64,000 nucleotides of DNA from Malus domestica (Eukaryota; Streptophyta; Magnoliopsida; Rosales; Rosaceae): assembly GCF_042453785.1 (NCBI RefSeq), contig NC_091668.1, forward strand, positions 29,885,501 through 29,949,500. Reading direction: 5' to 3'. Shown one piece after another: positions 32,320 through 43,856 of this stretch (within the stretch, counting starts at the first letter, position 1; each line of letters begins with the position of its first letter). The notes under the pieces are model-generated. The model worked only from the letters and a program-made list of their open reading frames with translations. It was not told where the DNA came from and did not search any database. The position numbers and the translations under genes are program-made.

Positions 32320-34837
32320 ATGGCGCTGAGCTCTCTCCGCCTCCGCCGAACCCTAAGCGGTCTCTCCACCCTCCACCGCTCCCTCTCTGCAACCTCCGCA
32401 CTCTCAGCTCCACACTCCTTTTCCTCTCCTCTGCTTCCTGCCTCCACGTCCGAAAAGTTCCCTGTGCTGCCGCCACAGTCCTGGACGCTCCTCCTCCAGT
32501 CTCGGACGTTCAGGTCGTCGCCGTTCTCTTCCGCGCGACCGACTTCGTACGGAAACGACCCAAAGGACGAGATTGGCCCGAATACGGTACTGTTCGAAGG
32601 GTGTGACTACAACCACTGGCTGATCGTCATGGATTACCCGTGGGACAACAAGCCTCCGGCTGAGGAGATGATCAGGAATTATGAGGAGACTTGTGCTAAA
32701 GGCTTGAACATCAGGTCACGCATCTTTCCTCTCTCTCCATTTTTATGTATATGCTTATGAAGGTATGCTTTGATTCGACGATATGTTTGGTTACTGAGAA
32801 AATCAGACGGAAAATCACTACTGTGAACGAAAATGGTAATTTTGAACCTAGCAATATATTCGAGAATCTCCTTCGAATGCTAGGACGCTTAAAATACAAA
32901 TACATTGCAAGGGTCGCTGTAGTATTTATTAGCACTTCCCGATTCAAGTCCAACAGTAGCTTGATGGTTTACTTCTGTGTTCGAGGTGGACCATAACGAG
33001 TCCCTGTAGAAAGTATTCACCTTTGGTGGGTCTGAGAAAGATAAAGCACCTATTAGTCCCGCTCTGGTAATAATTTCGGGATTAAACAAAAACCGAAAGG
33101 TTTGTTGGTGTAATCGCCTCTAATTTACCCTTAAAAGGAACTAATAAGATGTTACAGTGTCTTGCCTGTGAAATGTATTACCTCATAGTTCCACTATCGA
33201 ATTTGGTTGATGATATGATACCAATTCTTTTCTATATTCATCGTCTATTGAATGTAATTCTAACTTGTCTACTATACATATATTATTGGCTATATATGTT
33301 GCTCATCAACCATTTGCTGGATGTGATTATGTCAACGCTACTAGTTTCTATGACATGTTTCTCGGGTAGCTTTATGCTTGCAGCGGTCTTGTATGCATTG
33401 GATTTTTCTTCTCATAAGTATTTTTGTGAATCAGTATGGAAGAGGCAAAAAAGAAGATATATGCTTGTAGCACTACAACATATACAGGCTTTCAGGTTGA
33501 GATGTCTGAGGAAGAGTCACAGAAGTTCGAAGGTAAGTTTTGGATAGCATTCTGTGTTACCATTGAAAATGATAGTCTTGAACCCCGACAATAACTTTTC
33601 CATTCAATTTTAACAGGTTTACCTGGAGTAGTTTTTGTGTTGCCGGATTCTTACATTGATCCACAGAACAAGGAATATGGAGGTAGGATGCAATGATCGT
33701 TTTCTTTGAGAATAGTGGGTAGCAATTTATCAGCTGATTCAACTTAAGTTGTTTTGGATTGTAGACTTGTAAAACAAATGAGCTAGTCCATCCATATCTA
33801 CCATTTTAATTCAATTTAAATTGTTTTCTGTAAATATCAGGAGACAAATACATTAATGGTACAATCATACCAAGACCACCTCCAGTTCAGTATGGAAGGC
33901 AGCAGGGCGGAAGATTCCGTGACAATAACAGGAACCGTGACCAACAAAGATATGATCAGCAACGACCATCATATAATCCGCAAGGTAACCCCTCCTATAA
34001 TCAACAGGGTCCTATGCGAGGTGGAGGGAACTATTCGGCATCACAAAATTATCCACAACAAAATTATAGCTCACCAAGACAAGGAGAGAACACAGGTCCT
34101 ATTCCAGTGAATACCGCTGGAGGGAAGGATGCATACCAGCCAGGTGGAGAACCAGTACCTTCATATCAGGGCAATTACAACCAAGGAGGGCAGCAAAGTT
34201 ATCGTCCCCAAGAACAAAGGAACTTCCCACAAGGAGATCAGAGGAATTATGCCCCTCCTGGTCAGCAGGGATTTAGGGGAGATAACAGGAATTATGGTCC
34301 CCCACATTCTGATACTGATGAGCAACGTTTGAGTGGATTTCAAGGCCAGGGAACACCTGGAGCTTATGCGCAAGGACCGAGCTCTGGAACTTATGCGCAA
34401 GGACCGAGCTCTGGAGCTTACGGGCAAGGACCGAGCTCTGGAGCTTACGGCCAAGGACCGAGCTCTGGAGCTTACGGCCAAGGACCGAGCTCTGGAGCTT
34501 ACGGCCAAGGACCGAGCTCTGGAGCTTACGGCCAAGGACCGAGCTCTGCAGCTTACGGCCAAGGACCGAGTTCTGGACCTTATGGCCAAGGAACGGCATC
34601 TGGTAATGGGCAGGGATACCCTGCACATGGAGGAGATGAGAGGTTCCAACAAAGTAACTCTGCACCCATGGGGCACACAGGGATTGACCAAGTAAGATAT
34701 CCAATGTTTAGTAACTAGATGAATTTTAACTCGCGGAGTATGATTACAATTTTGCGGATGAGATGAGAAAATGATGGAATTTTCTAGAAATTTAGGTAGC
34801 TCATGGTGGTTGGTTTTTGCAGGGGAAAAATTATTAG
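32320..34837 (+). CDS. MORF1: MORF/RIP organellar RNA-editing factor (MORF1-like, DAG domain)
   Basis: A component of plant organellar editosomes: it binds PPR proteins and is needed for C-to-U editing of mitochondrial (possibly also plastid) transcripts. Exons: 32320-32714, 33435-33532, 33617-33682, 33841-34691, 34823-34837; the sum is 1425 nt, 474 aa. The N-terminus is Ser/Arg/Leu-rich, a typical targeting peptide. The MORF domain follows: [27 protein letters not shown], then [39 protein letters not shown] and [15 protein letters not shown]. The C-terminal half is Gln/Gly/Tyr/Pro-rich with nine GAYGQGPSS-like repeats. If the last donor (CAA/GTAAGA) is unused, the frame ends at 34718 with VRYPMFSN instead of the five-codon last exon. 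Assignment to MORF1 rather than MORF8 rests on the long Gly/Gln/Pro tail. Confidence 0.92.
34359..34601 (+). repeat. 27-bp coding minisatellite, nine units, in MORF exon 4
   Basis: Units encode [18 protein letters not shown], five [18 protein letters not shown] and GPYGQGTAS. The central copies are almost base-identical, implying recent amplification. Because 27 is a multiple of three, other frames and the opposite strand are also open here, giving spurious long ORFs. Confidence 0.95.
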
Positions 34838-35969
34838 CGACATGCCAGTGCCACTCAAGACAAGACGATGCGCGAAGGGATGTAGGAAGACGAGTTATAA
34901 TCATGTTTTCTCATGTTTGATCTGATGAGAAGGGAGATTATCTGTGTCCTTGTGAAGTCTTTCGATGGTAAATATCCTCTTTCGTAGTGAAATGAGTCAG
35001 GAAGCTCCCTTGCATTATCAAGTAGTGCTTATCTTGTCATACTCGTTTCTTGAAAATGATAATCATGAAGACAACATTTGTAATATCACAAATTTTGAAG
35101 TATGTTTTGTTTCAAACCAATTACATGTGCATAAAACAAACAGAAACCCGGCCACGGAAGGCCGGTAGAAATCTTGGTGGTGGTTCTAGGGGAAAAGCCC
35201 CGGAATCATACAAGTTTCGTGCTTTCCTGACGAAGCTTTTGGAGAGAAATAGGACCGAAGGGAATTCTAACAGGAGAAACTTGCATTCGCCAATGTCACA
35301 CAAAACTACTTCAGCAGAGCTACTCCCATCAAACTCTTCTGCCGTGGTATCAATAACGACACCATAATCCGCTTCGCCATTACCAACCATATTGGCATTG
35401 GAAATCACTTTTTGTATGATCATTCCACTCTTCCTTGGCCTTACATGTACACCTTCGTTATTCTGGTCGTTCAAAAGTGCACATGCAACTTGGTGCTGGC
35501 TCGATCTTCATTGATCCTCCTCCCTAACAACTAATCATTTAACACACGAAAACGCTATTGTTTGTAAAAAAAACAAAAAATAATTCTCTAAAAAAGCCCA
35601 CGAGCCCCTCGAAAAGCCTTGCATGTACGGGTGGAGATGGAATATTTTAGCCCCACAATATTCTTTAAAAGATTAATTTTTGAATGACTAAAACATAGCT
35701 AAGAGTTACGTTCAGCATTTCGGAGATAGACCTTCGCGTTCCCTGGTACAATATCTTTATAAGAAAACCGAAGAGAGCCCAAACCCTCTTGGAAATTTAT
35801 AAATACATACAAGGACCCTCTCCCCTCCCCCCAACATGGACGGCTATTTCGACGCCGTTCCTATGCCCGATGCTGCTTGTGTGAAGTGTCCCGCCGCCGC
35901 CGCCGCCTCCTATATCTCATCAACTGACGTACCATCTTACATTGGTTCTTCATTCCTAAGAACGTGATA
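34838..35969. other. Convergent spacer between MORF and NRPA2
   Basis: MORF 3' UTR sequence runs to about 35100. Between 35120 and 35480 the sequence is coding-like in base composition and carries a minus-strand open stretch of 117 codons (ending near 35121), but I recognise no family; it may be a gene relic. The remainder, 35500-35830, is AT-rich with a TATA-like TTTATAAATA at 35796-35805. Confidence 0.4.
35836..35967 (+). CDS. Small ORF, 43 codons, possible first exon or gene fragment
   Basis: ATG at 35836 opens MDGYFDAVPMPDAACVK.., followed by an Ala run encoded by GCC repeats, and stops at 35965-35967. It has coding-like GC content, sits about 30 bp after a TATA-like box, and ends two bases before the NRPA2 stop codon on the other strand. 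I do not recognise the product. It could be the broken 5' end of a gene or chance. Confidence 0.3.
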   Translation: MDGYFDAVPMPDAACVKCPAAAAASYISSTDVPSYIGSSFLRT

Positions 35970-38900
35970 TCAATCTTTCGCTGCATTACTTACCTGAAGA
36001 GTCATTTTTATGTTCATTGACGCCAACTCTGCAGCTAAATATCTGAAGACATAGGGCATTGCAACTGTTTCCATCCCTTTACTTGTCTTACAAGCATGGC
36101 AGATGACCTTCTTGGGAGCTCTTACAGACGGAATTCCTGAAACCGCACGCCCAACCCGTTTTGGTTGGATGAATGTGGACGTTAGGATGCTTCCACATAT
36201 GGAACATACATCGGCAATGTGATAATCAGAACAGGTATGAAGCCTGTCGTGCAACAGATATGCTGCCCCATGCGCAAGCATGGAGTCGCGCTCCATTTCA
36301 CCAAAACGTATGCCACCACCTCGCTTTCGTCCTTTGATAGGCTGGCGAGTGACCTGGTCTACCGTTCCAGTGGAGCGAACCTGCACACCAAATTGGAGTA
36401 CCACATGTAAGGCAACCAATGATAAAAAAAATAGGACTCTTGAGAAAATCTTGAAAGCTCATCTAGTTATAAAATTTGAATTTGGTTGAATCTTAACCTG
36501 AAATTTGTCTGAAACCATATGTCGTAGTCGTTGATAATAAACAGGGCCAATAAAGATCTCGCACGTGAGTTCTGTGCCATAAACCCCGCTGTACAGAACT
36601 TCTACACCATGGTAGTTAAACCCTTTAACCTTTAACATTTCACCAAGTTCGTCAACAAGGGTTTTGGATTTTGGTCCAGTCTCTCCATTAGCATTCTTTG
36701 AACTAGCAAATGGAGTCGCGTCAACATAGTTTCCATGTAAGCTACCGCCCTGCCACAAAGAAACATGCCGGCATCTTTCATAGTTTCCTTTCATTGCATC
36801 AGAATGCAAAACTATGCCCATACTAAAGATGTAGTAAAAATAAAATTCTTTAGAATCAAGTACCTTTGCAGCAACTGATTCCAACAGCATAGCTATTGTC
36901 ATTCTAGAAGGAAATGCATGGGGATTGATGATTAGATCTGGACGCATGCCCGTAACCCCAGAAAATGGCATATCAATATCAGGCCACAACTGGGAGCAAA
37001 CACCTTTTTGCCCATGCCGGCTGCTAAATTTATCACCAATGATGGGGTTTCTAGTGTGTCGAAAGCGTATGTTTGCCTACTCAAAACGAAAATAAAAATA
37101 AGTAAAATAAAGGGTAATATAGGAAATGAAAGCTGGCACAAGAACGGTATAATATTCTTCATATGGAGGAACCAAAGTAAAGGTTGTCCACTTACCTTCT
37201 GGAGGAGTTTCTTCCCATCAATAGCAACGTAGTCAACTATAACAGGTTCTGTACCTTTCCGTTTGACGGCTCTGGGCTTATGAAGAGTGTCATTCGTAAA
37301 GCTATAATATTCTTCATATGGTTTTATTGTCTGAAAAGTAACAAAGAATGAAGTAAGTACATAATTGCAAGCACATATGTATTATATATACTACATTTAT
37401 ATTGGATGAGATTTTAGGCTTCAACTCTCGGGCTTTGAACTTCGAAAAAACCCAAAAGTAATGAACTAAAATCTAAGAAAAACTTGTACTTCCAGTCCGT
37501 CAACTGGCCAGAGGCCGCATTAGGACAAAATCCAACCATTAAGTCAGTTGACTGGCCAGAAGCTTGCATCTGGACAAAATATCACAACAACAGTTGCACT
37601 GCCGTGATCCCAACAATCGGGGTTCAACATAATGCAGAAGATAATATAGAGCAGAAAATAAATCCAGAAATGAATGCTAACCTGACCAACATGAGGAAGA
37701 CCATCTGAATCAATCAAAGGATTTTTATCGACGTTACTTTTCTTAAAATATGTTGGGGTGTTATCCGACCTCTTCTTTTGATCAGACAAGTCAATTGTTT
37801 CTGTCTGCCAAAACCCATCATTTGGTAAGGGTGGGTATTTAGGTCCAAGAAGAAGAAAACCATATGCATTAGTAACGACATTAATTTGGTATACAAAAAC
37901 ATTAAAGAATAAAAGAAAAACACCCCGTTAAAAATGACTTTCAACATACAATAAGAAACAAGAGTAAATTCATGTATTCAAAATGCATTTGGCCAAATGA
38001 ATACAAGATTTGCTAAAGATTCCATCAAGAACAAAATCTCCCTCACTTTGTCTGGGACCTGCAGGATGATTATTTAGAAATTTTGGTCTGGATTCCAATT
38101 TATTAATATGAATAAAGTACCAAGCTGCGTGGAATTTCAGTGCATATTCTTATAATTTGTAATACGACTTTGAGGCTGGACTCATATTTCTTGAAACGAG
38201 CTATACAGGAAAGCTAAAGAAAAAGATCCAACAATACATAAACTCTATTTTGTAAAAAATTCTAAAAAAAAAAGTGACCAATATTAAAAAGCATTGCATT
38301 AGACCTCTAACAATACAAAAGAAAAAACAAGTGCTCTAGTATACTGAGCTCAAGAAGCACCAGTGTAAAATTAATAAAAAGCAGATCACAAGGGGGGGAA
38401 AAACAAAGTTGTTTCATCCAATATTATTTATTTATCTATTTTTATACTAAAGCAGCATCATGTGATATTGCAAGAAGAAACCTGATATATATGCCCATGA
38501 AACATTCCGCGTTCGACAGATGACTTATTTAGAATCATGGCATCCTCCATATCATATCTATATATCATAAGAAGAAAAGGAGAAATATTAATAAATTCTA
38601 AAAGAAAACAAAGCAAACAACAATATATAGGCTTTATGTATCTAAGTTTCTCACCCAGTATATGACAGTACAGCAACGATCGCATTTGTGCCTGTTGGGT
38701 ATTCATCGATGCAGTACTTCTTATATGCACTTGTGCGTACAATAGGGGACTGAGGAGTCTGGGAATGCCCCATTTTTCAACGTAACAATGAACAGTTAGC
38801 ACAAAAAAAGGATAAAAACACATGATGAAATGAAGGGACAATAATAATGAAGTCCATTTAAATAAGAGAATTTGTCGCTTCTACGGCAATATTAGATCAC

Positions 38901-41900
38901 ATGCCTCCCTAGCACAAATGCTGACTAAAATGGATCCACCATGGACAAACATTCATCAAAACAACATCAAGAGAAATACTACACAGTTCCAGCTTCATGT
39001 TGTGTCAATAAATTGGAAATATGAAAAAATAAAATACTTGGTGGGGAATAACTACTAAGAACTTTTAATTAGAGAACAAAAATCCACCCAAATGCTAATC
39101 AGTAATCCAAAAAACCCTATCTTAATGGACTGGTACTTAAAAAGTTGTATAAAGTGTTCCAGGAAAAGCTTTTCATAATTTATTTCCTTGATCCCTGCTA
39201 CAGAATAACAAGATTACAAAGAGAACCAACCTGAAGATGGTACAACTTTTGATCTGCACGATTGCAAAGTCCTTGCAAAGAGAAGGCCATTGTTTGTTTT
39301 GCCATCTACAGTTCAAACAGCAACGATATTCAATAAAATTTAGCAGTAGGATTCCAAAAATTTATACAAGATAAAACTTTTGTTGAACAATCACCAAGGA
39401 CAGACAGGAGGGTAAAACAGAAGAGAACCTGGCACTGATACATATTTCGTGGGCTCTGATTATGATCCGACCAGGGTGTAAGATTAGCGACCACACTGAG
39501 CATTCCAGTTGGATGAATTTCTTCATGAGTGGCTGGGAAACCATCTTTCCTTCCACCATCTCGACCATCAGGACATCTTATTTCCATGAAAACCTAATAT
39601 CACACAGAGAAACCAGATAGTCATACTTTTAGGGTCTGATCATAATAAGCACCTGATGATCAAAGCAGAAAAATGAAAGTTACTCAAATCAATATTTATC
39701 TGGTACCCCATCTAAAAATCACAAAAAGAAAATAAAAATGAAAAGTAACAAGTAACAAAGCATAACTACTTGTCTTCTTGTAAAACGATAATTCTTATCA
39801 CGGCAGCAAATGTAATCTTGGACGGCAGCAAATGTAATCAGAGTAAAAAAATTATTAAAAGAAAAACCATATTTACCTGTTCAAAGGGTCCAATAAGTTC
39901 AATATTCTGACCTTCAATGGAAGGAATTGAAATATTCTTTACTGGCCGAACAAATCTAGAAGGGATAGTGAAAAGGTACAGACCAGGATATGCTCCACCC
40001 ATGCTTAACGGAACATATCCCACTTCCAGATCCTCAGGAATCTGAGACATCGTTTCAGCAACAATGTCAAGGATTGATATTAGAAAGAAAAGCTAGGCTA
40101 AAAAACGAGAAAGGAAAAGACAAATAGAGGGCAAAAACAAACCACTGGAGCAGCTGACACTTTCAGCCTCCTTAAATGAGCCACAACTTTCTCAACTTTA
40201 CTGGAAGATATAGAACCAACAACACAGCCATCTAACAAAACAGAAAAAGCCGCAGGAGGACCAGCTTGAACCAGATTTGGCTTTGAAGTCTTCATTCCAA
40301 CTGCACTCAGAACACTTAGAATAGACTCTCGGATCTTTGAGAAGTCTCTAATATTTCCTTGAGCATCAAAGAAGGATGTAATTCCTGTATTGAATAAGAT
40401 GGAATAATTGGTTATTGGGTATCACATCCAAGACGAGTGTGGCAATAAATAAGACATTTGGGAAATAAAAGGCACAGCACTAATAAACATCCGCATGAGG
40501 CAAAATATTTTCTCTAGCTTCTAAGTCTGACATTACTCAGTAATGTATCCCTGATATTTGTTAACAGCACCTTAATGTCATCAGTAGTGCTGGCACCAGT
40601 CTAACCTTCCTCCTGGATATGTATTTTAAAATAATAAAAGCAATCACTCTTACGTAACTCTTCATGATCAAATTTCACGATACATCTTTATTCAATTTGC
40701 CAGTATAAGTTGCACGACAGCCATAAGCTCTTTCAACTCTTTTTTCCCAGTTGTCGGAAGCGTTTATCTGAAAGCATTCCCAAACAGGCCTTTTACTTCA
40801 AAATTTCTTATTTCTTTCTATTCGTTTCAGATGGTAAAGGGTACTTTTGTGATTTCCAAATTTTCTGGAGTGGAGAAATAATCCGTGTGTAACCTGTATT
40901 TCTTGGACCTTGTTTGTTAGAGAGGATTTGCTTGGATAGGACTATTGACTATATTGAAGGCATTTTGAAGGAAAAAACTTTCATAGTTTGTCCAAGTTGA
41001 AGGTTAGAAAAGATATCCCTACTAATCCTGAAAAAATGGTAGGATTAAAAGGGACAACTTTTCTCCATGAATAACCTTCAACTGGACAAAATAAGGAAAT
41101 TGTCATCTATTTCTTCCTTCAAAATGCCTTCAATACAGTCAATAGTGCTACCCAAGCCAATCCTCTTTAACAAACGAGGTCTTAGAAGTTTTATTTTGTT
41201 ATCAAGGTATTTATAGAGTTCTACTTTACCTTTAGTTAGAAGTTCAATTCTTATTATGCTTCTAAAAGGCTTGCCTCAAGGCACGCCTAGGCATCCTCTG
41301 AGGTTGGGCGTGAGGGTTACCGCCTCTGTTTTGAGGGAGTGGGCGGAAGGCGTCACCGGAGCCGCCTAGGCGGGCCTCAGGTTTTTTTTTTTTTTTTTTT
41401 TTTTTAACTCCCAAACCCAAATTTTGGGTAGGGTTTTAACTGCCTCATACCTCTTCCTTGCACTATCGTCTCTCTGCCTTTTTTTCTGATTTTTATTTTT
41501 TTATATAATGGATGTGTGTGTTGTCTGCGTGCATTGTTATATGTGTGCTCATTGTGCTTTTCATCCTCTATTATATATATATATATATGTATATATATGT
41601 ATATATATGTAATATAATATATGTATATATATGTGTGTGTATATATTTATAATATATGTGTGTGCTCAGGGTGATTATTGATTAATAATCTTCTTTTTTT
41701 TAATATAATATATGTGTACGCTCAGTGTATATTTTAAAAAACTTAGGTCCCGTGAGGCAAAGCCTCACGCCTAGGCCGGGCTATCCCTCGGACGCCTCGC
41801 CCACGCCTCACGCTTTTAATACATTGACTTCACCAAAAGTTGTATTGTATTGTAGTTCTTTTGAATCAATAGAAAAAAGTTTCTATAATTCAAACCATAT

Positions 41901-43810
41901 TCGGAGGTCCCCAAATTTAAATGAAAAACAAGAAAAAAACGAAACTTTAAAAAGAATGGCCACAACATGTACTTACTACAAATGTGAGTCATATGATTCA
42001 ACAAGCCACATGGTTCACCATCAGGTGTATGGACAGGGCAAAGAAAACCCCAAGATCTGTAAAGAAAAAAAATAAACATCTAGTCGAACCCAAATTTTAA
42101 TCATGGAATCAACGTCAAAAGATTTTGAGTAACCTGGCAAGCAAATACATACTCAGGTAACAATTTTCGCACACTTGTGGTGCGAAGTCCAGCGAATGAT
42201 GCCCCTCGATGAACAGCACGAAAATGAGATATGAAACGTAAATAGTTAAGCCTCTCTGCCTGAACCGTCAAGCCTGCCCTCTAAAGAATATTTGCATAAC
42301 AAATAAAATCATAAACAAGCATCCCGATAAATCTAAAGATAGCCTACTTGTAAACTTGAATATCATACATGGGATAAGATTCAGATAATAAGAAGTGGCC
42401 ACATTCTGGGCAGGTTTCTTTTATGAGTAGCAAACCTCTTAGTAACAAAATTTATGAAGTGGAAAAGCTCAAGCATAATCAATAAGCCGTACCTGCTGCA
42501 AATCTAGACCAGATTGAGTATTAAGTCTTCCAGTTTTCAACATATTTTCAACGGCTAAACTGATCTGCTTTGCAGGATTTTTATCCATAAGCTTCTTTAC
42601 TTTAGCTACTGCATTATCAGGATGGAAGTGTTAATTCATGAGAGAAAAAAATGCATGTATCTGGTTAGGGCCACAGCTAAAAAGAGAGGGGACAAGAGGA
42701 ATAATTTAATGATTTAATTAAGAAATATTAATAAAAGAAAGAAAACATATACCATTGCAAAAATCAAAGTCCTTATTTTTGTTGATCTCATCTTCAATAA
42801 TCTTTTTTGTCCTCTGCAACCACTCTTCTAGTTTTTCCTAGAAATCATGATAAACACAGTGAACACAACCCTGAACTCAAATGCTTAGAAATTATAACCT
42901 GAGATAATCACATGAGGGTATTAAAATTTAAGATAATTTTCTCCGAATTGAATGTTTATTGGGATAATGGGGATAGAAAACCTACCCTCCAGTTGAAAGA
43001 AAACACAAAAGAGACAAGAAGGGCTTTACAACATCAAACAGCTATGGAAGAAATTGACAATAGAAATGTGATATTCACTGTTATTGTACCATGTAGTTGT
43101 ATTCATTCACTATGAAATAATAGGTTAGGGTAACATATTCTCAGTTATGTTACATGGCACATCAAATAGTAGTAAGATCCAAACAAAAGCATGAATCCCT
43201 CTCCCACAATAACTCAATAGATTATTTAGTAAAAACAATTGGTCAACAACTTAAGGATATCAAATGACTGAATCGATCCCTTTGAACTTTTGGTCGTGGC
43301 TTAATTGCAAGTTAATTAGTAGGGGAAGCATTAGCCTTAGCCACAAAAATATTTTTATTCTAGAACTAACCATTGAATTGCTACATGGTGTTCAGAGACA
43401 TACTACTCTTCTAAGTAAATACTTATCCCGCCACCCTAGACAAGCTTTACAACATAAAATTCTTCAGACATTACTGCAATACACAGAATAGCAGAAAACC
43501 TTGACATTGTGGTCCACATACCAGACACCAAAACATTTATGTTTTCCTCAAGAGTTATCATTATACAAACTACGACAATACCTTAAGATATATTGTAATC
43601 AAATGACCAGGGAGTAGGACTTCATGATTTTGCAAGGAATCTGGGTTGTCCAGCACAGAAGTCTGATCCACAAGTGAAAAAAGTTTCTGCACCATAAATC
43701 TAAAGACACGCAAAGTGTGAGAAATGATGCACAACACTCCCACACACAAGTTTTTTTTTTTTTTTTTGACCAAGGGTGAAATTAGAACACACACACACAT
43801 ATATATATAT

Positions 43811-43856
<46 letters not shown>

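Noticed and set aside
34359-34601. Regular repeat array, CRISPR-like at first sight
   Set aside because: Contiguous 27-bp coding units without spacers inside a plant gene.
34161-34904. Long minus-strand ORF (247 codons) and a plus-strand ORF in another frame across the MORF repeat
   Set aside because: Both arise because a 27-bp repeat keeps every frame open; the MORF frame has the family motifs.
36864-36989. Apparent change of NRPA2 sequence after ..LESVAAK ([11 protein letters not shown])
   Set aside because: Intron read-through; a GTACTT donor at 36863 and the next exon GGSLHGNYV restore the family sequence.
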